DNA of 64,000 bases from Peribolospora baueri (Eukaryota > Basidiomycota > Peribolosporomycetes > Peribolosporales > Peribolosporaceae): contig JAMDHS010000070.1 of the NCBI GenBank assembly GCA_029717555.1, forward strand, positions 49,197 through 113,196. Reading direction: 5' to 3'. Position 1 is the stretch's first letter. Every line of letters starts with the position of its first letter. This document shows positions 16,416 through 28,300 of this stretch, piece after piece. A model generated the notes under the pieces. The model was given only the letters and a program-made list of their open reading frames with translations, did not search any database and was not told the origin of the DNA. A program made the translations under genes and the position numbers.

Positions 16416-18184
16416 TCAAACGAGCCTATTCCGTACCATGATCCCCCTGAATACTTCGAGATCCACGCCACTAGAGGAAGAACGCTGAGCTGGCCGGAGG
16501 TCAGAAGGGAGGAAACGACCCGCTTCGTCGAGCATTTCTTGAATCTGCAAGACGGGCCATCGGCGGCTGAGATGAGCACCCGCACGACGAAGGAAGGAAG
16601 CGCGGATACGACCGAAGAACTCACGTCTGCATCACTTAGCTTCTCGCCCAACAAGGTGGCCACCGTCCTGATGTTCTCGAACGTGATCTTCTTCTTTTCC
16701 AAATCCTTCACCTCCTTCTTCTCTGCCACCCCTGCCCCAAGCATCCCGCCTCCCCCTTTCCCTCGCATGCCTTCGCCACCTCCTTTTCCGCCGAGACCAT
16801 CTTTCATCGAGGCAGACTCCTCCGCAAAGGCGAAGAAAGCGGCAAAGTCGCTCCGTACCTGACTTTCTTGGCGCGCCGAGAGACGCACCCCTCCTCCTCC
16901 TTCGTCGCCTTCATCCATTGTTTCGAGGTCGTCATCGCGCGCCTTGCCTTTGCCCTTGCGCCTGCGCCCGGACTCTCCCGCGCTCGTCGTCGTCGTGACC
17001 TTTCGTCTGGCTTTACTGTGTCCACCCCTCGGCCGACTGGTGTAGTCGTCGTCGCTGTCAACCGCCTCCGCCTCCTCCGGAAAAAACCCTCCTCCGGTGC
17101 TTTCGTCATCGGAAGGACGAAACTCGTCTTCCGAGTCGTCGGACAGATCTGGCATCGTACGATCCATTTGGCGACGTCCTCTCTTCCGCGGTCCAGGAGC
17201 GTCCGTCTCGTCGCCTTCGTCCTTTCCTTCCTCATCCCGGTCCCAACTCGCTTCTTTGTACGAGGGGGGAGAAGAGGCTGCTGCTACTCGTTTCCTCGTC
17301 CTCCTCCGCCGACTTGGATCGTTGATGTCCACGTCCATCTCCGATGGGTCTAGCCGTTCGCGGCCATCGGACGAAGCATTTTCTCCCCCCATCTGGCCCC
17401 GCTCAGTTAAGAGGACCTTAGCGACCTCCACAAAATCCTCTCTCGATACCACCTTCCTGCCGGTCATCTCCCCATGCCGACGCCGGAGCGAGATGGCGGT
17501 GTCACGACAAATGTCGAGCACCAGTGGGTCCGATGGGGAGAGGTGAAGATTGAGCAATGCAGCGGGGATTGCTTCCAGGGGGATGTGCGTTGCGCCCTCC
17601 ATCGCCTTCGACGAAGATGCGCTTGTGGATGCCCTGGAAGGGAAGGACCCCCCTCCACCGTCGTCGCCAGCCTTCTCTGGAATGAACCCGCCGCCGCCGC
17701 CGCCGGCAGCGTCATCTGGGAGAAACCCACCACCACCATTCGCAGCATCGTCCGCTTGGTCCTCGAGCAAGAATCCACCGGCGTCCGCAAGCTCAGAGAA
17801 AAGCCCACCACTTCCCGCGCCACCTGTAGCTCCCGCGTCTTTCTCTTTATCCACTTGCTTGCCCCTCCCCGTCTTCTCCCGGTTATACGGGTTCGGCAGA
17901 TCGCTCACGTCCTCTCCAGCCTGAATACGCGCCGAGCGTATGGCGTCATCAAAAGCGTCGGTAATCTCTCGCAGCTGAGCTCGACTGAGCTCTTGATCTT
18001 CTCCTTCCGCTGTTCTTCTGCTGTAGAGGTCGGATTGATTCGACGCCTGCGGGCGGGCCCGGCGGCGAAGTGACTGGGCGGCAACATGGTGCACACCACG
18101 ATCGTGCTGTGGTCAGTTGCCTTCTTTCGAGCAGGGAAATAAACACATTTGAGCGCAAGTCACACACGCCACTCCACTCACCAT
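16416..18184 (-). CDS. Centrin-like EF-hand-fold protein with long acidic inserts (Rad33-like?)
   Basis: The spliced protein is about 537 residues. Near the N-terminus ELSRAQLREITDAFDDAI resembles the first helix of centrin or calmodulin. A second block, SARQESQVRSDFAAFFAF, resembles the start of lobe two. The C-terminus, KKITFENIRTVATLLGEKL then SDADIQEMLDEA and DLEVFRGIMVRNRLV, closely follows the centrin fourth-EF-hand pattern, but the calcium loop is replaced by a Ser/Pro insert, so metal binding looks lost. Between the lobes lie long Gly/Asp/Arg-rich disordered stretches. Yeast Rad33 is a centrin-like partner of the repair factor Rad4; that role here is inference. The last intron is 16545-16624. 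The start is inferred: an ATG at 18182-18184 directly abuts a GTGAGT donor and splices in frame to 18106. Without it the frame has no AUG near its 5' end. Confidence 0.7.
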
Positions 18185-18640
18185 GACCGGTGTGCTCTTA
18201 CGCTGTCTGTCCCGTCTCCTTCGGCGCCGTCGTCGTTTAGCGACGCTTCTTCGTCACCGTCGTCGCCGTCGCCATCATCGAATCTTGAAGCTGACGTAAG
18301 CGGCCGCAGCAACCGCCGGACCATTATTAGCGCTCGGACCCAACCCTTCATGGATGTATCTCGATTCTTGGCCCGTAGGCAAAGACTCGTGCAACTCCGG
18401 ATCACACTCCAAGTTTACATACGGACGGAAGACCTTCATAGGTTCTATGAGACTGGTAGTCCACAGGCCAGAATGGGTGCTCTGAAAGCTTTGAAGCATT
18501 CTTCAAGATTCGAATTTCATCCCCGCCAAGCCGCGTCGAACCTCTGTCGCGCACAACTCGTCTCTGCGGCTCTAAACCAAGCCCAACCGCTCTCCTACCT
18601 TCCTTGCTTCTTCCCCCCTTCTCCCTCACCCTTCTTCTCT
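18185..18640. other. Spacer between tandem minus-strand genes
   Basis: This spacer lies downstream of the tRNase Z stop and upstream of the centrin-like gene, so it should hold a terminator and a promoter. Open frames cross it on both strands but none has a recognisable protein pattern. Confidence 0.5.
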
Positions 18641-21600
18641 TCAACACGGACATCTTGGCCACTTCACTTCTTCTTCTTCTTCCCCGTCTCCTTTTCCCTT
18701 CTTCTCTCCCCCTCCCGGCCGCTCCACCAACTCGTCGACCCCGCCTCTCACCAACTTCTCTCCTTCGTCGTCGTCATCCATGTCCGCGGCGAAGAGCTTG
18801 AACATGGCATTAGTATAGTGCGACATTTTCCACATCGACGATAATGCAAGCGTCATCAGATCGAAGGACGGCGCGATGACAGGTGGCGGTTGCAATGAAG
18901 AGCTTGTAGGTTCGGCGGCCGCGCTAGCGTCGGAAACGGCATTCGATGGAAGAGTGAGTCGAGGGAACTTGGGATAACGCTGAGAGAAGTGGGTAAGAAG
19001 AATGTGCTTTGCTCGCATACTGCTCGCGTTGCGTTTCACCGAGCAAGCACGAAGAGGTGCCGGAGGGTGGACAAGGACGATTGTATCAGTGTGCGGCGCC
19101 TTCGCGTTTGCTTTGTCGCCCCTCTCTCCTTTCCTCGTCGCCAACTCACCGGACGCCAACATCGATGGCCTGGCCAAAGGTGCTGTGACCTTTAAAGTCT
19201 GCCACTTCCGGCTTCTCATCCTCGATCGTTGCCTCGTGTACGAGGAGTGTGGCATCCTTGCCAGCCTCTACGAAAGGCATGTGCGGCCTCGTGTCGCCCG
19301 AGTATCTGAATAGAACATCCGACGTGATCGAGCGGGTGTGAGAAGCAGAGGTAATAATAAATGTCGTAGCAGCAGCCGGAAAAACACTCACGCAATTTTC
19401 CATCCATCCTTATGGGTCACCACTAAACCGTAGCAGCTCCAAGTCCGATGGTCCATAGAGACGACTTGTACCGACGACAGACCGGATGCGTCCTTGAGTT
19501 GCTTCACGAACTCCTTGGACCTGTCGAAGGGTGAAGCGAACGGGACGGGAGAGCGATCCGCCATGAGACGCTATCTTCTTCTTTGCGAAAAAGAAGTCGA
19601 GGAGAGACAGAAACTCACTTTCGTCGGAAGTCGCCTCTGTCGGAGTTAATCTTTCGGGCGGAAGATCGCTCCGAAGGATCGTCCACAACGCCATCGACGC
19701 CATGCTGCCAATCCAGATGCTCGGCATCGATGAAATGGACGCCGTTAGAAGCTCCGAGCGCCAAATCTTCCACCTGATGATACTCGGAGAGATACAGCCG
19801 CGTGTACTCGTTCGCAATCACGAACAGCGGCTCGGTGGGGGGAGGCGAGAGCTGCAATACACGCGTGTACAAGAGAAAGGGCGAAGAAGTGCTAAGCATG
19901 CATTGGCTCCCTTCGTGCACTGGCGGCGTGACTGCCCCGCCTCGCTCAGTTCATTCGCTCACTTTCCTCCTCTCCACGAGCAAACGCGACACGCCGGCAT
20001 GATGATCTGCGTGGATATGGCTGACGAACAGAAGTTTGACGCTCCGTAATACGTCCTGCGCGCTCTCAACAGGCATGTCCGTGTTGGGTGCGTCTTGACG
20101 GAGTAGGCCGCCGATGGTGCGAGCTGCTTGGCTGTCTCGGCCGAAACGCCTACAGAGTTGGCCCCAGGTGTTCTCTCCCGCGTCGAGGAGAATTGAGCCG
20201 GAGCTAGGAGTTTGAATAAGCGTGGCCGAGACTGCAGGACAAAAAAAGAATCGAAGTGGCGTCGTCAGTTGATGGGAACGGGGAGATATCCGGTACGATT
20301 TTGGCCTTAGTTCTTGACCATCTGCTCACCATTCCGATACTTGCTAGGCATGGCGCTGCCCGTACCCAAAGCGGTCACGATAAGCCCAAAGTCGTCGTGC
20401 GGACACCTCCCGCTGTTCTCCTTCTCCTCTTTCTCGATTACTTCCCTCGCCTCCTGAACGGCCTCGCAGAAGTCCTTCCAGGCCTGTTCGGATCGGGCTT
20501 GCTCGGACGGAGTGGAACTACGGTGGCTCAAGGCGCTTGCAGCCTTTTCTGCTTTCGGGGAAGGTGCGGCGAAGTCGAAGTTGACGCCTGGGGGAGGGAG
20601 CGCCGGAGGGCCTTTGGGTTCCATGACCACTTGGGCGTCGGCGGTGAAAGGGGCGACCGATGCAGGAAGGTTGGGAACTTTGGAACGGTAAATAAAAGAA
20701 GAGGCGTGAGCCAGTGGACTTGTTCCAATGACAACGAATAGGGTCCGCTTACCATCAGCGACCGACTTCCGCGGATCGAGCTCGTACTTCGGCAAGGTGA
20801 AGATGTCCCGGTTCAACTTGTTCAGTCGCAACTGGGAAAGAGCGGAGGAAGGAAACATGACACGGTCTGCGCAGTACGTTGGCGATGCGATGGTGTGCTG
20901 TGCGCGCCAAAAAGGATTTCTTAGCGAGATGAGTGTGGCGATGAAACCGTGATAGAGGACCGCTCACATGCACGTTGTCGCCGAAACCGCGCATCCATGC
21001 CTGGTATCGCTCATCCTCGAGCACGTCGTCCGCCACTTGGTGCACAACTAGGTGCGGGGGCGTCCTCATCAACGGGTCCTCGTCCAAGGTAGGCACCCTA
21101 CCTCCCTCTCTCGGCCGAAAAGCCTCCCAGGCGGGACTGAGCAAAAGTGGAGGAATATGCTCTACGGTGGGCACGCGCATGACGAAAAATACGGACCCGG
21201 GACGTGTGGGTCCAAGCACGTCTGCACTCCGGATCGTCCGTCCGTTCTCAGTCGTCACGTCCTCGCCCCGGGTGAGCGCCGCGTAAGCAGGACCTGGCTT
21301 GAGACCGAGTTGCTTCGCCTTGGCGACATCGAATTTCCCCCTCATGGGCTTGGCGACGCAGATATAGCTCACCGCGAGGGGAGGGGAGCTCCAGGACGCG
21401 GACGCCGGGTTATCTTGTGGAAAGGGGAGCGGTGGAGGAGGCAGTGGTTTGGAGCAACGCGACGGTCCACGAATGGGTCGCGGAGCTCGGGAGATAAGTA
21501 CGCCCTGGGCGCCGTCCATAGAGACTTCCATCGAGCTTGCTGGTTTCGGCGCAGGAAGAAGAGCTCTTCCCTCGGGTGTGTTGGTGTCAATGAACATGTC

Positions 21601-22433
21601 TTTCACGATCGCCTCTCGAAACCGGTCGGCGTCTCGACCACGGGGAGCAAAGTCGCGCCGCATCCACGCTCTACCGGACACATCCATGTTGCCTTCCGTA
21701 CGATCGTTGTTAACCGATGAGATCGTACCCGAGGCCGAGCCGAGGTGGCTAAACAACTTTGGTGAGCGATATTCCTGGCGCTGGGGAGAGGAGTCAGGGC
21801 GCTTCCGTTTGCGCTCGTTGGGCTGGGTCGAATTGGGGTAAGAATCTGGAAGGAGGGGTACCCCGAAGACGGACATATTGTCGTCTTCAAAGATTGGCCG
21901 AGCGTTGGCTGACTCTGAAAGTTCGACTTCGTGCGGGGTGACCGTCATTGTATCCCTATCAGGGAGCGATGGTCCCAAATCAGCTGGGGAAAAACGGGGG
22001 GTTGGAACTTGGACATGCCCTTTCATTGTCTCACCTTTGTGTGTACAGACGCATGGTGGCAATGAAGTGGGTGAGGTTACGGGGCCCAAATACATCTACT
22101 TGTTTCATCCCGCTGTCGGCCATGGTCATCAGCAAGCCTACGAACGACGGCAGAAGGGGTGCAAGGCCAGATATCCATTTGAGCCAACCTACTCGAACAC
22201 TCTTTCAACTCTCCAAAGGCACCGGACTTACCAGGAAGACCAGCACCAGACTCGACGCCGGCGCTAGTCAAGAACACCTGACCGACCTTCTTGACGCTGG
22301 TGCCTCTCTGAAAGGCCGTCCTTGTCGTCCCCTCGCCGGCATTGAAGATGTACCTCGCCGAGTCGAAGTGCACATACACAGTCGCAGTGGTATCGGAGGA
22401 AGGGGGTGTCAAGAGCTTGACATGCCATCTCAT
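18641..22433 (-). CDS. TRZ1: Long-form tRNase Z (tRNA 3' endonuclease, ELAC2/Trz1-like)
   Basis: This metallo-beta-lactamase endonuclease removes 3' trailers from pre-tRNAs in nucleus and mitochondria. The degenerate N-lobe starts [14 protein letters not shown] and contains [14 protein letters not shown], the non-catalytic counterpart of the active-site strand. A disordered linker of over 100 residues follows. The C-lobe is catalytic: [31 protein letters not shown], the zinc-binding HIHADHHAG (near 20000) and [10 protein letters not shown] followed by [10 protein letters not shown]. Then comes [17 protein letters not shown] and a Lys/Glu-rich tail ending at 18641. All zinc ligand motifs are present. 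Introns are numerous. The start at 22433 has an A at -3. The frame stays open upstream and encodes a presequence-like segment without an AUG (see findings). Divergent from PMP3. Confidence 0.94.
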
Positions 22434-22912
22434 CTTGGCAAAGGCCGTGCTGAAAGAACGGCGCTGGCGGGCAGGGGAAACGAGGGCGGACGACGGAGAT
22501 AGGTGCGGCGCAGGGCGGGCGAGGGAGAGGGCGACGCTCGCTCCGAGTCGAAGCCGCTGCGAGCTCCTGAGAAGGAGCGCCAAGAGAGCGAGAATTTTGG
22601 GGAATATGGCTTTGCTCGTGCCTGTGTCGCCTGATCTCAAAACGACACCAAGAGAGACAGGGCCGATAAGTACAAAGTGGTACAACCGGGGGCGAATCTT
22701 GCACGAAGAGAAGGGTGACCAAACGCTGCGGCAAGCTGCAAGCGTGATCACCTCCAGGCCGATCGATCGATTGCGAGTCGGAGGGCACGGCGGAGGAGAG
22801 GGGAGAGGGGAGAGGGAGAGAGCCAGTCCTGCTACCACCACCTCGCTTTTCCCAGAGCATCTCAACGTCTCGTTCATCTTGACTTGCGCGCACACTCTCG
22901 TCCGCCGCCAAC
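22434..22912. promoter_or_regulatory. Divergent promoter between tRNase Z and PMP3, with presequence-like frame
   Basis: Just 480 bp separates the two starts. The half next to tRNase Z is open in its frame on the minus strand for about 60 codons and encodes an Arg/Ser/Leu-rich, acid-free stretch ending RRSFSTAFAK. The half near PMP3 has a purine-rich GGAGAG repeat (about 22790-22825). Confidence 0.5.
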
Positions 22913-23668
22913 ATGGTCCGCAGTTCCGGTGCGCTTGTCCTCGTCGAGGCGATAAGAGGCCGTCACGACACTGACTGACCGGTCTGACGTGCGCAAACAT
23001 CCCTCTCCCGCAGATATCATCCTCATTATCGTCGCCATCCTCTTCCCTCCCGCGGCGGCGTTCTTTATGACCGGTTGCTCCTGCGACCTATTGAGTGAGC
23101 GGGACATCGTCGTTTTACGCTCCCCTCCACCTCCCGAGTCGTCCTATGCTCGTGTTGACAGACCGACGACGTTGAACGCTCCCTTCTCGGACAGTCAACG
23201 TTCTCCTCACCGTCTTGGGCTACATTCCCGGACACAGTGAGCATTCTTCCGAGCAGCTTGCTGGAATGAACCTTTTTTGTACCTGAGCTCACTTTCGTTC
23301 TTTCACGTGTCTGTCTTTATAGTACACGCGTGAGTACCACGATGGATTTTTGGATGACAGGTCCGCCGCGCTCGCTCGGCACATTGACGCATAGCTATGC
23401 CGATGCCATTACACCTCACCAGTTTCTACCTCATATATAAGAGGGTGAGCCACACTTCTAGGTTCCGTCGCATCTCGCAGAGCCGTACTGACGTCATCCC
23501 ACGTTCGCGCAGATGCAAGCCGAGAAGAGGTACGGCCACGGCGGCTACAAGTACGTCGGAACTGGCCAATTCGCCGCCACCGGGCCCGCCGCCGCCCCCG
23601 TGGCCCCCTACCAGCAGCCCATCGTACAGCCCGGCGCTCCACAGCCGGCCGGATACGGCGCTGTGTGA
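22913..23668 (+). CDS. PMP3: PMP3-family plasma membrane proteolipid
   Basis: This is a small two-helix membrane proteolipid of the UPF0057/PMP3 family. In yeast, loss of PMP3 hyperpolarises the plasma membrane and causes sensitivity to cations. Six exons give 107 residues: 22913-22928, 23014-23094, 23195-23236, 23323-23329, 23423-23444 and 23513-23668. Helix one is IILIIVAILFPPAAAFFMTG, followed by the family signature CSCDLLINVLLTVLGYIPGH and the second hydrophobic run. The 7-nt exon 4 supplies the middle of GHIHAFYLIYKR, which matches the family, so it is well supported. The hydrophilic tail (RYGHGGYKYVG, then an Ala/Pro/Gln-rich end) is longer than in yeast Pmp3 and resembles that of filamentous and basidiomycete members. 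Confidence 0.95.
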
Positions 23669-25381
23669 GCGGCCGTGATCCGGGCCACATGGACGTTCTC
23701 CGAGTCTCAAAGTCGCCAAAACGTTCACGTCAGCTTCATTGTCTTCTACCCGACTGGGTGAGCCACTGAAAGGTTGAATTTTTCGATGCTGGTCACCCGG
23801 ACTACGGAGTATTTGCGAGCGCCAAGGCTCGTCCTCGCTGCGGACGCTCGTAACTTCTTTTTCTAAGCCAGGACCTTGACACCTCTTCCCCTTGCCTCTG
23901 TAACTCTCCCCTTTACTTGTGTTACTTGTGGCGCACATTACGCTTTTTTTGTTAATCTTCCCTTTACCTCGACGAACCTGTGCCCGAACCTGTTCGGGTC
24001 GTCGACTTGTTGAACGTGCGTCTGCACCGTCGGCGGATCTTAATCTCGATCGCGAGTGACGCTGTACATAGCGGCAAAGCCTTCGGTCGCGTCGAGCTAT
24101 GATCATTTTGCCGTTGGTCGCCATCCGTCGTCTCGCCCTCCACCGTCCTCCTCCGTTCTGAGTGTAAAAGCCTGGTAATGCTGAGGTATGCACAGTCAGC
24201 GAAGACCTCGAAGCGCCGAAGTCATGACACGGGGAGCAAGCGGTGCAACTGCTTCAGAGGGGTTAGGGCCACACGGCGGGCCTACCGGGGTCCGTCTTTC
24301 TACCTGTCTTTTCCCGTTCAGCGTCTCCACGAGAGATGACAGGTAGTAGATGAGTGCCGCCCCTGCACGAGCCGTGACACCGTGATGGCGTTGCCGCCGT
24401 CGAAGGCTCTGAAGCAGGACGATGGAGTGGCCCTAAGGGCCGTCTCCATCCCAGCTGCCTGCGTTCCGAGTCGCCTCGCCGCTCGTCGCCGCCGCTCGTC
24501 GCCGCCGCTCGTCTCATCCTCGATTCGAAGCTGCCTCGAGACGTCTGCACAGAAATATTGTTTGGCTTGAACCGTGAAGACGCCTTCTTCTTCTTTTTGT
24601 CGTTTACGTCAGAGATAGGACTCGGAGCAATGTCGTCTCCTCCCACACAAAACGCAGCCCACCCCTGTAAAAATGGCGTCACGTGAGCCACGCACACCTT
24701 ATCGTGTCGGTCACGGGCACGTGAATTTCACGTGACGTCACGTGCTGCCACTTTGTCGAGGGTGGGCTGCCACGCTTCCTCCCTCGCCCCGTCGCCGCAG
24801 CCGTACGCAGGCCGGACTGACGGCGAGAGTAGACAGGACACATCGAAGAAGTACGCTTCGACCGAAAGCCGCCGCCGACGACGACGACGAAGAAGAAGAG
24901 GAACAAAACAAACAAGGCGCTCCCATACTTGATAAACAGCACGGGAACGTCAACTTTCGATGTTCTTGCCTCCACCCGGTCGGTGCAAGCTCGTCCAGAC
25001 GGTACACGTTGCAGTCATTCGTTGCGGGGGCACGACGGCCGGCCAAGGCTCACCCGAAAATAGAGAGCGACTTCTCAGGAACGAACGCACACGTCTCGGA
25101 CCTACTCTTTCCGTCCTTCGACCATTCCGTCCCAAGTGTAGTCGAGGTCCGGAAAGGAAATGGGCAAATGGAAAATGTCACGAGCGCCATCCCTCCGTTA
25201 GCTATGGCGCGCCTGGACGGGCGCTGCCCGGAGTCGCGCAATCGCGACTCGGATGACTTCGTCTCAGCCGGTTTAGGAAGCTCACTTCCCTCCCCCGTTA
25301 AATCTGCCTCTTTCTCCTCCTCCTCTCACTTTCCTTTCTCTTCCCTTTCTCCTCCCTCACGACCTACCCTTCCGGCTCACC
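23669..25381. promoter_or_regulatory. Long intergenic region with clustered CACGTG boxes
   Basis: A 1.7-kb gap between two plus-strand genes, with no convincing ORF. It holds a 13-bp tandem repeat of GCCGCCGCTCGTC-like units (about 24478-24515). Four CACGTG boxes fall within 65 bp (24680, 24718, 24729 and 24739); the last two form the palindrome CACGTGACGTCACGTG around a TGACGTCA site. Stretches just before 25382 are T/C-rich. It probably serves as the promoter of the large downstream gene. Confidence 0.6.
24729..24744. promoter_or_regulatory. Perfect 16-bp palindrome: two E-boxes overlapping a CRE
   Basis: The sequence CACGTGACGTCACGTG equals its own reverse complement. It contains two CACGTG sites (bHLH-type) that overlap the ends of one TGACGTCA site (bZIP/CRE-type). 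A further CACGTG lies 5 bp to the left. It is about 640 bp upstream of the start of the large gene at 25382. Binding is inferred from the motif alone. Confidence 0.6.
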
Positions 25382-28300
25382 GTGGCCATGGCCGTCCCTA
25401 CTCGCCTAGTCGCCGGCCGCCCTAAGCGTGACGACCAAGTTGCTCCTCCTCTTCTAGATGACGCTGACCGACGCCGGCCATCTGCATCGCGGCACGCCAG
25501 GTCCACGGGCTCTCTCAAACGAGCTCACCAGCTTGCCGTCAGCGATCAAGTTTTGTCTCGCCCCTTGCCGCCAGTGCCTTCTCCCTCTCCTCCGCACCCC
25601 ACAGCATCCGCTCTTCGCCAACGCTCAAGATCGACTTCCTCCGCTATATCGCTTGCGGGCGTATCGTGTCCGCCGTTTTTGCCCACCACACCTTCTGGAA
25701 AAGGGGTCTGCTCTGCCACGAATGATATGCCAGCACTCGCTCAGCCCTCCACTGGCCAGCTGTCCGCTCAACCCGCTCAGCTTCACACTTCCCCGCAGTT
25801 CTTCGACCCAGCCAGTACTCCCAAGGCACAAACACTCCCTGACCCTACCGACACTCATAGTACAAGCAGCAGATTTAAAACTTGGGGGAGATGGTTCGGC
25901 AAGCACAAAGGCCGTTTCGATGCTGGAGAGATGGTAAGTCGCCTTTGCTCACTTCTTTGACGCCTGGACGTGTTGTGAAGGACCGAATCCTTCCTCGCGG
26001 AACCTCGTTTGACGGGCCTCGTCTTTCTTGTGTGATCCGGCACGCAGCCCTTCAGCGCTCACCTCAAAATAGCTCAAGATGCCTTGAGCCCGGCGAAATC
26101 ATCTGACCCCCCTGCCCGCCCGCTCCAAGGAGAGAGCGGCGGTCAGCACCCCATGTCGGCCGTCTATGTCGCTCCAGACGGTGGATTCGAATCAGACGGA
26201 GACGAGGCTAGGCGCGGTCGCGCGCGCTCCCGCTCGTTTTCTCTCGGCGTCGCCAACCTCCGGCGTTCTATCCTGCGTCCTCGAAGCGGATCTGTCCCCA
26301 GAGAACGTGATGTAGCCTCTGCCGACGCTCGAAAGCAACAACCAACGGACGCCATCCAAGAGGCAGGGAGTTGTGCGACTCTCCAAAAGTCGGGGTCCTT
26401 GAAAAAACACCATCACCGACGGAGCAGAAGCGCCACCCACTGGGCTGGCGTTCCCAGGATCTCTGCGCCTTTCCAGGTTTCCGAGGATGCACCACCTTTG
26501 CCGCCAAGGCTTGGTCCTATGCTTCCGGTACCGCCGAATCAAGATCCTTTAGTGAGCATTCGCGGTGTGGGTGGAGACAAGAAGCGAGGATGTCTGTGGG
26601 GGAATGTATGCACCTTACGCGAGTCACGAGGGGGCCGGGTACGGAAGTGTCTACCCGAGTCAGTCTCATTGCAGAGGTCCTAGGAAGCAAGGCTTATTTT
26701 TTCCTTTGTTGTAACAGGCAGGGCCGTCCTCTAGCGCGCGACCAGAGGAAGCGCAAGTCTCTTTCCCTATTCTCGAGCCGCACCCAGGTCCGTCGACGTC
26801 TACAGGAAACCGAAACACTCGTGAATCCGCTGTTGCGAGAGAGTTCCCCCGTTCCAGCTCTCTTTCCAACGTGTTCCATCATCCGCGAGCTAAATCTGAC
26901 TCAAGTCGCGCCAATCAGGGACCCGATGGTGCTTTTGTTCCCAGCTGGCAGTCTCGTCGGGGAGACCAAGACGAACGGCCTTTGGACCTGCTCCCGCGTC
27001 CCGCCGAAAGACAAAGAGACAAGGGGAAAGGCAAAGCCGACGGCCCTTCTTCGGCCGCTGCGACGCCAACAAAGCAAGATCGCCGCCGTCTGCGTCCGGA
27101 TTCCCCAGCGCGTACTCCGGGCACGCACGTTACCCCTCCCCAAGGCGACGGCGAATCGCGCGAAACCTTCCTTGAGGGAGTCCGTCGGCTCAGCCGAGTA
27201 ATTGAAGCTGGTGCCATCATCCGCGAGGCTGAGGAGCGTGTCTCGCGCTTTCACTCGAGGGCCCCTTCGCCCGTCTCGGGTCCTCAGGGCGACACCATCC
27301 CCATCGGTAGAGGCGCGCCGATGGGAGAGCGTCTTGTCCCAGCTGCGCCGTTCCCTTTCAATGCCAGCCAGCATTCTTCCTACTCGCACTCGCGCAGAGC
27401 TTCTCACACCAGCCTGCCTTACCTCTTCGGTTCCCGATCCAACATGGCCGATCATTCCCGACAGGGCAGCTTTGCGGAGAGCTTGGAGCTTGCTGTGCAA
27501 CAAATCGGATCCGAGGCGGAGGAGATCATCTCTCAGCTGGGGCAGCAGGAGGCCGACGGGAGGGAGGCCGAGGGGAGGGGGGCCGAGGCCGAGGTGATCA
27601 TGCCGCGCAAGGATAAAGGCAAGGAAAGGGAGAGGACCGACTCACGCCCTTTGCCACCGTTCCCCCTTGCCAATAGAGGGCCGACGTCCCCCTCCACACC
27701 GATGAAGACGGACGTGCAAATCATCCGAGGCTGTAAAGGCCATGGCGGAGTCTGCTCCTGCGCTTACTCCCCGACGAGCCTGGCATCTGCGCCCCTGGAG
27801 TCTGAGACCGTGGCCGCCGAGGTGGCCCAACTAGCTGGCGGGCGCCCTCGGGCATCATCGCTTTCCTCCTCGCCCTCGTATTGGCGCCAGTGGCGTGCGC
27901 AGAAGGGCCAAAACGAGGCAGTGGCATGGCCGCGTTCGCGGTCGAGGAGCCTCACCCAACAGCCCAACTTGAGTCCCCACACGGCCGCACCTTCTCTTGC
28001 CGTGTCACCTACGATTCCTTCCCCCGCTCCCACTCACTCTCCCACCGCCTTCTACTCCGCTACTTCGAGCCCGAGCGCTTACGTCTCTTCTCCCGGAAGC
28101 ACTTACGCAGCGAGGGCTCGAGCCGCCGAGCTAGCTTTGATGCCTTCGAAGGAAGTCAGCTCCGAGTCGGATGTTCCTACCGACCTCAGCGACCAAAACG
28201 CCTTGGAAGGAGGTCTCGCCGTCAATCCGCCGGACCTGCAGAGAGGTGCGAAGGGAAAGCGGAGGGTGGCCTTCGTCCCGAGCACGAGCGACGACGGTCG

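Noticed and set aside
18149-18844. 231-codon plus-strand ORF
   Set aside because: It overlaps the tRNase Z C-terminus and the centrin-like start on the opposite strand, with no recognisable protein pattern.
26552-26717. Continuous coding through this stretch of the large gene
   Set aside because: The upstream frame hits a stop and the downstream frame is different. A GTGAGC donor at 26552 and an acceptor at 26717 join two phase-0 exons cleanly, so it is an intron.
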